This document shows positions 54,812-64,000 of a DNA stretch of 64,000 bases, piece by piece (the first letter of the stretch is position 1; each line of letters opens with the position of its first letter). Origin of the DNA: Agrypnia vestita (lineage: Eukaryota; Arthropoda; Insecta; Trichoptera; Phryganeidae); the NCBI GenBank assembly GCA_016648135.1, contig JADDOH010011089.1, forward strand, positions 1 to 64,000. The letters are read 5' to 3'. The notes below the pieces were generated by a model that saw nothing but the letters and a program-made list of their open reading frames with translations, was not told the DNA's origin and did no database searches. A program made the position numbers and the translations under genes.

Positions 54812-55061
54812 CGACGGCTCCTACGTATAATATCGTAACCCACAAATCGACGATTTTGAGTTTTTTGTGTATACACATGTGTATTTAATTATATATTTAA
54901 TTCCAAGAAAGAAAAATAAATATTTTGCAATAAATAACGTTATTTTATTATAATTTTTTTTTCTTTCTTGGAATTAAATATATAATTAAATACCTATGAA
55001 ATACACAGTAAACTCAAAATCGTTGATTTGTGGGTTACGATATTATACGTAGGAGCCGTCG
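54812..55061. mobile_element. Foldback element with 100-bp arms
   Basis: It begins CGACGGCTCCTACGTATAAT and ends with the complement. The arms pair almost perfectly through TGTGGGTTACGATATTATAC and AATTAAATATATAATTAAAT; the loop is about 45 bp. ATAA stands on both sides as a possible 4-bp duplication. Confidence 0.85.
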
Positions 55062-55724
55062 ATAAGCTGAAAGCTCGACCTCATTGAAAGGTACCGTGTA
55101 TCAATTTGAAAAATACCTTATCAGGTATGATAAAGGTTGAAAATGTCTTATAAAATAAGTAAATTATATATAGATACATATATTTAAGTTTATATAAAAG
55201 CCAAGAGAATGGTTGCTCAGTATAAGAATGATGAATGGATTAGAAAGAGTTGTTTTCAAAAGGGTAATTTATTTTAGAGTTAATAATATTTATACGTATG
55301 TATAATGTTTTGTCATATTGTATAAATTCTACATAAATCCTAGAAGAGCTCTTAATCTAACAATAATTGAATAAAAACAAATCAATTTGAACCGTTGATT
55401 TGATAAAACATATAAAAATAGAAAATACACAATTCAAATTTATAACGGCTCCTTCAGATACCGTTCTTATAGGCTGGACCAAAAACCTTCCTGGGAATCT
55501 TGTGGTTTCTGGGAGCCAATAGTCTCCGATTCGTATATAAAAAATAGACTACGGAGCAGATAAATATACAATATGTATTTGCAGAAAATCTGTATATAAA
55601 TTAGATTAAAAATTATTTATTTAGAATTCTCTTTCATTTAAGTAGCTGTAAGTCAACTCCGAGACAAACTATATAATATTTTTGATGTTATAGTGTTAAC
55701 TTTGTGGCTGGACATAATTAATAA

Positions 55725-55850
55725 TTTTAATTAATTAAAAACTTTGTATTAACCACAATGCGTCCATCCTGACGAAGATACAGTGGCATCGAAACCGGTA
55801 GACGTAAAGTTACTCCAAGTGGTTAATACAAAGTTTTTAATTAATTAAAA
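55725..55850 (+). mobile_element. Hammerhead-like motif inside perfect inverted repeats
   Basis: Perfect 32-bp arms (55725-55756 and 55819-55850; the second starts GTGGTTAATACAAAG) flank a motif. It is CTGACGA (55769-55775), GAT...ATC stem II, GAAA (55791-55794) and CCGGTA. It shares CTGACGAAGATACAGT and CGAAACCGGTAGA with 53745-53793, so both come from one family. Confidence 0.65.
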
Positions 55851-57270
55851 CTAATAATCTAATATAATATTTATTTGTAGGAAAATGAGTTCAATGGACT
55901 CTAGGTGGTGCTATTTAAGTCTGTGACATAATTTTCTGTTTTGTGTTCTGATTCAATATAGTAAGTAAATAATGTAGCGTGATAAATACTGAGGGCGTTC
56001 AATAGTCTCACTGCTCTAATTAAAAATGTATTACCAAAATTTACAATTTGCCACTTTTGTCCCTCTCAGTGTACTCTCTTCCATCTTGTTGTAGATGCAG
56101 CATGGGTGAAGGTTGCCATTCTTTGACATGTATTTGTGAATCTCTTTCTTCTTTAAGCTCTCTTCTCATAGCTGCAGGTTATAAAAGAATGCCATACAGT
56201 GCGAGGTCGGAACTGTGTAGCAGTTTTTCTACATTAATCTCCGCTTTGTGCCGCTTCTTTCGGTTTTGAATGCTCTTCAAGTCCAGTCTCCAAGGCAGAT
56301 GCACATCTTAGCCTAGGCCTTCCCGAACTCCTGCACCCCGTCGGTATGGTGTTCAGCAGTGACTTAGATATTTCCTGTTTGACTATTCTCTCTTTCACAT
56401 TTTTAAAAACTACGCTTTGACACATTTACCTCTTTAATCATATTACAGAGCTCATTACTGTATTATCTAAAATCAATTCTAGCACCGCAGTGTCTCTTGT
56501 AACAGTACAAAGTGTACACCACCATCAGACTGTAGTCAAAGAACGTGATGATCATTGCCTTATTAGCCGACTTAACTATTACTACGACAAAAACGGATAT
56601 TTCTCGACGTTCTGAGAATAAATACCTGCAAAGTTCTTGCGAAAATAAAATTCAATCGTGTAAGATTGTCTGCGATATAATCAGACATGTAAAAGTTTAG
56701 ATGTAAAAAAATGCATGTCGTTTTTGAGGCATCAAACATATCATACTAATTGTGTGATAGAAATGAAACTTGGTATGTACCATCAAGAGAGTACCACCCG
56801 CTCAGAGATGGTGTGCAAATCACGTGATAGTGATAAATGGCAATATTGACTAAAAGCCCCTCATATAATATGCCATTTATATTAAATAGTCTACCTACTT
56901 CCACACCCAGGTAGCATTTACAAGCTCAGATAGTCATATATAGAAAATCAGAGTCCAATTCATATGCACATGCTTTATATTGGCTTGCAAAAACATTAGT
57001 TTTTTTTTTTCATCAATTAAAGAATGAATCCGTGCATCACATTAGAATGCTCAAGCCGGTGATGTTAAGATATTTATTGTAAATATTAAATTATTTATTT
57101 CACAAGTTTCATCGCACATCAGCTTCATTCCACACATCATTTCATTTATGTTATGTAGCTATTATATTTTGAATGTTAATAAATAAACAAAACATTAAGT
57201 GTTTCATTTCATTTCAATCGTCGTCAAATTAATGAATTGTATAAAAAATCATATTTTCAAATATAAACAG
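55851..57270. other. Intergenic sequence, largely unrecognised
   Basis: Contains a LINE scrap at 56234-56390 and otherwise AT-rich DNA without a supported gene. Confidence 0.45.
56234..56390 (-). mobile_element. LINE C-terminal scrap
   Basis: The minus strand reads IPTGCRSSGRPRLRC then ALETGLEEHSKPKEAAQ, a decayed GRPRLRW block from the end of a LINE ORF2. Confidence 0.45.
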
Positions 57271-57284
57271 AGTATTTTAGGTAC

Positions 57285-57510
57285 CTTCTTGTATCAAATC
57301 GCAAAGGAAATGAAGGCTAGGAAGCATTGAGCTCATGAATGTGAAGTCGATGGATACCAAATGACCTCCTGGCAAAACCAAATTAAGATGGAGCGGTGAT
57401 GCGAAGAGATCTCCGGAGGTGTTCCGTATTTCCGTTTCCGAGTGGAGCGTGTTGGGTCTGGGACTGTGACGCCTGGCATTGAGTTTTACATCGAGCAAAA
57501 GCTCTCAGTT
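57285..57510 (-). CDS. Possible exon of an unidentified minus-strand gene
   Basis: The frame reads LLLDVKLNARRHSPRPNTLH, then GDLFASPLHLNLVLPGGHLV and FLCDLIQE. It ends at AAG/GTACCT, which could be a donor. The composition looks coding-like, but the acceptor side is poor (CTGAG or CTGAGAG with no pyrimidine tract). It lies beyond the stop of the gene at 59532-62979. No family recognised. Confidence 0.25.
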
Positions 57511-59531
57511 CAGCATTCTAACGTGCAGGAAGCTGGTTTTTTTTTCAGGTGGGGAAGGAGGAAAATAAAAATGAGATTATTTTTTAAGATAAATGTATTT
57601 TCTAGTATGTGTAGCACTAACAATAGTCGAGGTAATCTAAAAAGTATTTTTCATACCATAATCTTTTAACATAAAAATTAACCTAAAACTAAATTTAATA
57701 TTTTATCGTTATGAGAATATAGAATGCATTCAACAAATCCTGAAATATTGAACCTGTCCTCTGAAAAAATTAAGATAAAAATAATCCTCGCATCATCATC
57801 AGCCAACTGCCTGTTGACCATCAAACAATCAAGCATAAAGTGATCAACACTAATCGAAGTCAAAACCTCTTGAAAGTTAATAAATCAAACGCATTAAAAA
57901 AAATGTACACATAATACCGGTCAAGATGGATGGAAATGGCACAAGAATCTAATAAGTTCATAAAAAGGAATAGCATATTTTACAAGATTTGCAAGTGTTG
58001 TATGGTGTTAGGGTGAATATTTGTGGTACTTGCAGTTTATGACTTACATTAAAAAAATGGGTAAAAGCAAATTATCTGACTAACAGATCACTTCTATCTA
58101 CGGAGGCCAGAGTCTAACACTGCTGAATTTTTTGAAATGTTTCATATAAAAAATAAGGCTATTACTTCCCACCAACCCAATAATCACCAATTATTATTAT
58201 TACCTATTTATGTTTATCGATGCTCCGAAGTACATTTGACTATTATTGGCGCATTCACGCAGATTCCATTTTACATTAATGTTGGTGGTGAACAAGTCGC
58301 AACACTCCATTCCTGTGATCCATTAGACGAAGTGGAGAGCCGGGTGAAACACTTTCACGGACACTCAGAATTTATGAAGTCTCGCAAAAGGACATAACAT
58401 AAATTTTATATTTTTTAAAGTTTGAAATCATGTAGAGAACTGTTTTAATGAAATCATTTGTGTAGGGACACATCTTAACTTGCGAAATTTTCTGCCTCTT
58501 TCATTTCACAACAATGATTTGATTGATGGCTATAACCACAAATATGTATTGATGATTATAGACATTGTGATGTCCACGAATGTGTTGACATCTGAAATGT
58601 GAACACGGAATGCGGCGCAACTCTGAAAGGTGTTACATATTTAGATTTGTTCTATACATATTAATAACTAGATTAATGTTGTGAGAATAAAACATTTCTC
58701 AAGCCATTTGGTGCAGAAGATAAAACTGATGACACCAGATAATGATAAAAAAAAAATAGTCATATAAATATAAAAAAGAAACACTTTTACAAAATAGCTG
58801 TACAAATATGATTATATTTACATAGTATTAATAACCTACGGACATTGAGTGAGAAAACAAACAGATAAATGAAAATGTGCTATAGGCAAATCAGATTGTA
58901 TCACCATTTCCAATTTATTATTATTTAAGAAGGAAAGAGCATACAATAAGAACACATTGACTGCCAATACATTAAATCCCGTAAATTCAAACACTGTTAA
59001 TTTGACATTTTTACAATTTAACATTTTCAAACACATCCTGTTAATATGAAAACCTTGATAATTTGTTAATTGATAATTTTTTGTGTGTATTTTTTATTGC
59101 TTCAATTTAGAATTAGCAGGGATACATGAAATTAAAATTCTTTCTTTTGATCCCTTGCATATTGAATTAATGTATTTTTACTGTAATTGCATTTTCAGTG
59201 GACAAAACCTCAAGAAAATTGTTAAAAGTAATTGAAAAATTTCACAAATTTTTCTTAAAGATTCTCCAACATTTTACAAATTTTTCAGTTGCCACATTGA
59301 CACATCACTCTTCTGTTCTAATTTGAGCTAATTTTTTTTTTTTTTAAATCACAAAATAATAAAATGAAAACTGCGAAAATATAATATAAATAAATAATAT
59401 ACATAGAGCAGATTTATACACTTCCCGCCCAATGTTTGTCCTGAAATCCTGTTCATTCTATCATTCGTCCAATACACTATCTAAGAAATATTGTGTACCA
59501 TAAGGATGACCGTACCGCCCGGGGAACGCGA
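57511..59531. other. Intergenic AT-rich DNA; 3' UTR of the minus gene probably at its right end
   Basis: A frame at 58258-58397 (plus; YINVGGEQVATLHSCDPLDE) looks slightly coding-like but has no start or splice support. Minus-strand AATAAA words (for example near 58914) could end the 3' UTR. Confidence 0.35.
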
Positions 59532-59642
59532 TCAATAGTTCCTGTTCCCTAGAACCTTCTTCTTCTGTGAGGTGGGCTGCTTCAGGCGAGACTTGAACTC
59601 TTTCTTGTCGTTGGCCGAGCGGTTAAGATTCTCTTTGCATTG
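59532..59642 (-). CDS. Minus gene, last exon
   Basis: Acceptor TTTTCCTTTTTAG. Phase 0, 36 codons QCKENLNRSANDKKEFKSRL then KQPTSQKKKVLGNRNY and TGA. GC content rises above the AT-rich surroundings, which supports coding. Confidence 0.7.
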   Translation of the reverse strand, partial: QCKENLNRSANDKKEFKSRLKQPTSQKKKVLGNRNY

Positions 59643-62600
59643 CTAAAAAGGAAAACATTACAACCTCAAGATAAACCGACAACCATGTTGAATATTATTG
59701 TTGACACTCGAAAACCCCATGGCAAGAAGTTGTTAACTAACATTCAAGTCATTTTGAGATGATTAGACATTTGCATTTCGCCTTTGAAAAATATGTTTTA
59801 TTGCTAATTCAAGATTAATTTTTATTGATTTATATTACTAAAATATCAAAAAAGTATTTACAAAGTAAAAAAAACGCATTTATGCACAAAAAAATAAAAA
59901 TATGCTAATTTTCCCTAAAAAAAATGTAGTTAACAAACATTTTCTCGCCTCTGGAACTCATTTTTAATAGAATAAAACCTTTTTAAAATTGGTAAAACAC
60001 GAACATCAAACAACCCTTCAAATGCTATCTGTTTTTACCATCCATTATCCAAAATTACAAAATACCTGGCATGTTAATTAATAATACAAAACATGGTATG
60101 TACCATTTAAAATTATTGAAAAATAATATATAAGAACATATTATAATAGTCTTTTCACAAAAATAAATTGTTTCTTTTTACAAAAATGAATCAAACATTT
60201 TATGATACCATCAATGGCAATGTCGTCGTAAATAATCATTATGATATGACAGATGGTACTTACATTCACCATAGAAATGACAAATAGAATATACACGAAA
60301 GTTTTGGGTGGAATTTGTAAAAAATAACATTTCTGCAATGACGTGTGCGTAGTTCTCACCTGGCATGGGACCTTTCGAAGAAACACTCTATTCCATGAAA
60401 AATTTACTTGAATAATAATTCACAAAACTAGCAGCATAGAACCAAGTAAAAATACACGGTTCAGGACAATATTTTTCTCGATTTCACTAGATCTATGGAA
60501 CAAATATGTTGGGCGCAAACAAGTGAGATAAATGAAGAATTGACATGAAGTTAGGTACAGAAAAATCGGAACGAATAGAACGTAGGACGAATTACGGCTA
60601 GAATTTTAAATTGGAAAAAAATAGATACGTCATGTTAAACAGAAACGTCAGAAATAAAACTTCTAGCCGTAGGACAAATTACGGCTAGAATTTTAAATCA
60701 ACGTTTTCTTAAGATAAGGATTATTTAATTAATATTTGTTTCCCAGAATCTTTACTAATGTACAGCTTTTTTGCTTGTATGTGCTGCACGCCACTGCTGG
60801 TAGCCAGCCAAAAAATACAGAGCCATACATAACTTACCGCCGACTGCTGGCACCGGTGTTTTTGCACAATTCTTTAAAAACTACAGGGGTATGAGGGAAT
60901 ATTTACGGAATCGTTATCCAACAGAGAGTAGATGTCCCCCTCGGAGGTGGATTTGTGTATCATCTGAGTGGGCGGGGACAGACGCGGCGCGGGGTCGGAA
61001 GGAGCGACAAACTTCTGGCTGTCCTCCAGGCTGGCCGGGGACACGGTGCCGCTGTCGCTGCTCTCCTCCCTGCTGAGGGCCTTCTTCACCGGGGTCTCCT
61101 CCACCGTCTGATCCAGGTTTATCACCTGCACACTCTGGAAATAAGGGCGCGTCAACACAGTTACAGAGCGATCATTTTTATCACATTTACAATGTACATT
61201 ACTTTATTTTATTTTGGAGAAAATTAACAGCAAATCAGCATTAATAAATATAAAATAATGGTTTTCAAATTATGCCAATTAAAAATTTCCCACTGAATAT
61301 AGTAATTTAATTTAACAGCGAGTGGAGAGGGTGGAGGGGAATGTGGGATGGGAGTAGAAGGGAAGATATATTGTACGAATTAGTTTGGGTGCGGTTGTGT
61401 AGATATTATTTGTTTTATGTTTCTTATCGTTGAGTTGAAAATGTCAATGTGGTGATAGTTTGTGTTAAATGAATTTGTGTATCTGTACATAAAGGAGTTT
61501 TGTTTTAAGTTGATCTTACAAAATGGGAGACGAAAAGTAGTTGAATGTCTGTTATTGCGAGTCGGGATGTGGTAAGATATTCGTTGAAGAAGTTCCGGAC
61601 CATCAACTAGATTGTGTGTTATTTTGAATAACATCACCGCGTCAGCTATGTTTCTTCGACGAGTTAGAGTCTGCATGTTAAAAAACTTCGCAGAGTCGTC
61701 ATTGCTTAAATGAGATCTAAATGAACGGAGGTCTTGGTATCTTAGGAATCTGTTTTAGATGCTTTCAATTCTATTTTCGTGTACTGCATAACCTGGATTC
61801 CACACCTGAGATGCATATTCTAAAATACTACGAACGTACGAGAAATAAAGTGTCTTGTACGTAAAAATTGTACAAATCTAGAATGAAGGTGGTACAATAG
61901 AAGTATTTTGATAAACAATACATGCAAAGAAAATGTTCCTCAAATACTACATGTTCCCAAATGGAGGACTTCAGGGGGAAGTAATGGGGAGAAATTGAAT
62001 GTGGTCTTTAAAGCCATGTATTCACTAGGGGACAAATCGCGCATGTCGCATCAACATCTACGCTCATGTTTCGGGGACAATGACGCGGTCATTTGCCGTG
62101 TACACACCGGGACTCACATATCACTGTCGCGGAAATGTCGCCCGGCATCTATTTATTCTAATGAGTTTATCGAAACGTAAGAGGAGAAAAAGGTGGTGGG
62201 TGCGAAATTATTTACTGCAAAGAGAAAGAAGGATGGATATTCTATGCGATCTTCGAATGTCTGGACGGATCTTTTGTCAATTTCATTCGAATGACAACAA
62301 CTGATTTTGAAAATTTATTACAAATGATCGGGGCTTCCATAGCCAAGCAAGACACAATTACAATTGCAATTACAACTCAATTAGAGCTCGATCAGTTGGA
62401 TAACAATCTCGTTTCCACGCACTAGTCATGTTGAGTGGTATACAATTACAGGGCATGCACATTCACTTGTATACATACCACGTGGTACTGACGTGCGGCG
62501 CGATGTCCCCGTGAGCTAGCTCGGGTACCGTGCATGGCAATGTTGCCGCGGTACATAGAAATGCTGCGCTATGTTGCGTGTGACGTCGCGGAACAGTGCG

Positions 62601-62979
62601 CGATGTTGCAGCATCACGTAGACTCTAGTGATTACATGGCTTAAATGCCATCCAGTACAAATCAGCCTTGGAAGATTTTTCCAACAATTGAAGAGCTAAC
62701 ACAGTTTATTTCTTTTATATATAATAATAATGACCCAAATTTTCGTAAAGAAAACGCTGAAATATGCATTGGCAGAGAATGTCCAGTCTTTATGTTTGTG
62801 CGTCTTCAAGACAAATATCCTCTTATGGCATTCACAAGATAAAAATGGGAATAGTATTCATACCGTCGGACACAGTGTTCCATTGTACATGTTTCTGAAT
62901 TTCCGGATGATGGTGTCGTGTGGGGAGGTGGCGGCCAGCTCCCGCGGGTAACAGAACTCTCGTCTGTTTGGTGTTTTAC
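59532..62979 (-). CDS. Unidentified gene, C-terminal three exons (minus strand)
   Basis: Three exons (62979-62864, 61134-60907, 59642-59532) join in phase and end in TGA, giving 150 residues of a protein whose start lies right of the window. Order: KTPNRREFCYPRELAATSPH...IIRKFRNMYNG, then a Ser/Glu/Asp-rich tail (VEETPVKKALSREESSDSGT), then a Lys-rich end (SQKKKVLGNRNY). This looks like a phosphorylated, disordered tail of a cytoplasmic protein. I do not recognise the family. It converges on masquerade. A LINE and Harbinger element occupy its penultimate intron. Confidence 0.7.
59650..60837. other. Last intron of the minus gene
   Basis: AT-rich. The phrase TACGGCTAGAATTTTAAAT occurs twice (60593 and 60679). 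A strong minus-strand donor CCAG/GTGAGA at about 60360 has no good exon before it. Confidence 0.45.
60838..60880 (-). CDS. Possible alternative small exon of the minus gene
   Basis: CCCTGTAG acceptor and GGCG/GTAAGT donor bound 43 nt: FLKNCAKTPVPAVG. Its use would shift the last exon to read AMQRES-stop, giving a different short C-terminus. Donor is strong, acceptor weak. Unproven. Confidence 0.25.
60907..61134 (-). CDS. Minus gene, penultimate exon
   Basis: Acceptor TTATTTCCAG, donor GATTCC/GTAAAT. 76 codons in phase 0: SVQVINLDQTVEETPVKKAL, then SREESSDSGTVSPASLEDSQ, then HKSTSEGDIYSLLDNDS. SREESSDSGTVSP has the look of casein-kinase and proline-directed phosphorylation sites. Confidence 0.75.
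61217..61880 (-). mobile_element. LINE ORF2 3' end and 3' UTR (same family as 16382)
   Basis: The minus strand reads EYASQVWNPGYAVHENRIES, one stop, then NRFLRYQDLRSFRSHLS, MQTLTRRRNIADAVMLFKIT and [21 protein letters not shown]. The 3' UTR matches 16635-16820 and 19895-20101. A fuller copy than that at 16382; one internal stop. Confidence 0.88.
62012..62641 (+). mobile_element. PIF/Harbinger element with transposase remnant
   Basis: It begins AGCCATGTATTCACTAG and ends CTAGTGATTACATGGCT, flanked by TAA (62009-62011 and 62642-62644), the 3-bp duplication of PIF/Harbinger. The interior encodes the beginning of a Harbinger transposase. The rest is lost. It lies in an intron of the minus gene, about 220 bp from an exon. 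Confidence 0.88.
62170..62362 (+). pseudogene. Harbinger transposase N-terminal remnant
   Basis: KRRKRWWVRNYLLQRERR continues to CDLRMSG and, after a one-base shift near 62275, as FIRMTTTDFENLLQMIGASI and AKQDT. This is the W-V-R...F-R-M...FexLL...I.KQDT pattern at the N-terminus of Harbinger nucleases. The DDE part is missing. Confidence 0.8.
62864..62979 (-). CDS. Minus gene, antepenultimate exon
   Basis: Acceptor AATAATTTCAG, donor CCGACG/GTATGA. Two bases complete a codon from an upstream exon, then 38 codons KTPNRREFCYPRELAATSPH...MYNGTLCPT. Leaves in phase 0. Confidence 0.7.
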
Positions 62980-62999
62980 CTGAAATTATTATATTATTA

Positions 63000-63360
63000 T
63001 TATTAGGTTATTATTACAATTTTGCTTCCGCCGACTTCCATCAACTTTTATAGAGATGGCTTTAGCGGTAAGTAGTGGTCGAAATAAATAGATCATTGAT
63101 GTCATGCAAATACACTTGGGCATCTATCAACATAACCCCATAAGAACATTTGTCAATTTGAGTCTGCGTCATCATAGTTATTCTCGATTGAAAATGTCAG
63201 TTTACGAGCCAAATTCTCGTCATTTGCGGGAGGTATTAATTTTCTGCTTCAATATGAAGAAATCTGCGGCTGATGCTAATCGAATGCTTTCAAATACTTA
63301 TGGTGAGAACGCTATTAGTGAAAAAAATTATTTAAAATCATATTACAATCGTAAATGAAG
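63000..63360 (+). mobile_element. mariner relic (irritans-like), N-terminal end
   Basis: A TA-rich start with TTAGGTTATTATTAC, a plausible terminal repeat, is followed at 63196 by MSVYEPNSRHLREVLIFCFN, MKKSAADANRML and NTYGEN. This is the first helix-turn-helix of mariner transposases that begin ...NRxHLREVLLxxF. It stops at 63357; the rest is deleted or too decayed. Confidence 0.75.
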
Positions 63361-63489
63361 AGACTAAAATATCAAAAGTTTTCACAGAAATCACGGATAA
63401 AAGCACAAAAAAGAGTCGAAACGTTTTCAAGCGATACAACTATAAGAATATATTTTCAATTTTAGTAAAACAAAAAGATGTAACAATTT

Positions 63490-63640
63490 AAAACAAAATC
63501 GGCGCGCAAGATGACAAAACTTCAATTAATCTCGCCTTTTGGCGGGATATCATAAAACATCCCCAACCGCCGCCGAAATGGCCGCGGGCCGGCCGATTGA
63601 GGATGTTTTATGACTTTTATTACCGTTGTACAGATGATTA
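63490..63640. promoter_or_regulatory. GC-rich element with inverted repeat
   Basis: CATAAAACATCC (63551-63562) and GGATGTTTTATG (63601-63612) form an inverted pair around a GC-rich core (GCCGCCGAAATGGCCGCGGG). Function unknown; it could be conserved regulatory DNA or a small foldback. Confidence 0.35.
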
Positions 63641-64000
63641 AAGCCCCGTGAGCAGTCATTCCCGCAGGGATTGAGGTGTGGCGAAAGATAAGTCAGCTAG
63701 GTATAAAAAAACACGAGCAAATGTTAACATTATGAATTTGACATAAATGAATTCGTGTCAAATTTCATAATTTTGTCTGTTTTTTTTTTCATATTTAGAA
63801 TTAGCCATTTTTTCGAATTATAGTTAGCATTTTGTATTTGTATGAAAATTCATTTAAAGGCAATTAAATATTTTGAATTATATCAAATTTCGAATTATAG
63901 TTGTTTGTATTAACAAACTTTTACTGTATTTGCTTTTTTTTCACAAGTGAAAACAACAAATATGCCAATATAGGGTAATAGAAACGGTGCAATATTTATA

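Noticed and set aside
58258..58397. Plus-strand coding exon (YINVGGEQVATLHSCDPLDE)
   Set aside because: Somewhat protein-like, but no acceptor, donor, start or family could be supported; mentioned only within the intergenic entry.

Overview
This is an AT-rich, repeat-dense insect nuclear genome window. The insect call rests on a masquerade-type clip-domain serine protease homologue split over 46 kb of introns, two short interstitial (TTAGG)n arrays, and insect-type mariner, hAT, PIF/Harbinger, Tigger, Helitron, LINE and SINE remnants. I cannot fix the order; the very large introns and the frequent GTAGGTACCTAC-like words only suggest a TE-rich genome.

Layout. 1-7.1 kb: upstream flank made of mobile-element remains (a mariner 3' half, LINE tails, a SINE head, a hAT non-autonomous element with perfect 8-bp target duplications, a decayed Harbinger element). 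7.2-8.1 kb: GC-rich, promoter-like island ending in exon 1 of masquerade, which encodes the signal peptide. 8.1-36.5 kb: a 28.4 kb first intron holding most of the transposons. 36.5-54.1 kb: ten further coding exons of masquerade. Five clip-like disulfide domains are joined by Thr/Pro-rich linkers and followed by a chymotrypsin-fold domain. Its His and Asp are kept, but the catalytic Ser is Gly (GDGGGP), so it is a non-catalytic homologue, as in Drosophila Masquerade. The standard joining gives 731 residues. A 72-nt, phase-preserving extra exon (48961-49032) could add 24 residues to the autolysis loop. 54.1-59.5 kb: 3' UTR and intergenic DNA with foldback elements. 59.5-63.0 kb: three phase-compatible minus-strand exons ending a convergent gene that I do not recognise (Ser/Asp/Glu-rich tail, basic C-terminus). 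63.0-64 kb: a mariner relic and a GC-rich element.

The most unusual signal is a scattered set of six loci with a hammerhead-ribozyme-type core, CTGAnGA - hairpin - GAAA followed directly by a minimal stem III. One, on the minus strand near 44.35 kb, has a complete canonical core. At least two sit inside inverted repeats. This is the pattern known from Penelope-like retroelements and small self-cleaving retroelements.

Nearly every other open frame in the window is a chance frame or a transposon remnant. Function of masquerade (secreted, muscle attachment and axon guidance in Drosophila; SPHs act in immune cascades elsewhere) is family knowledge, not seen here.
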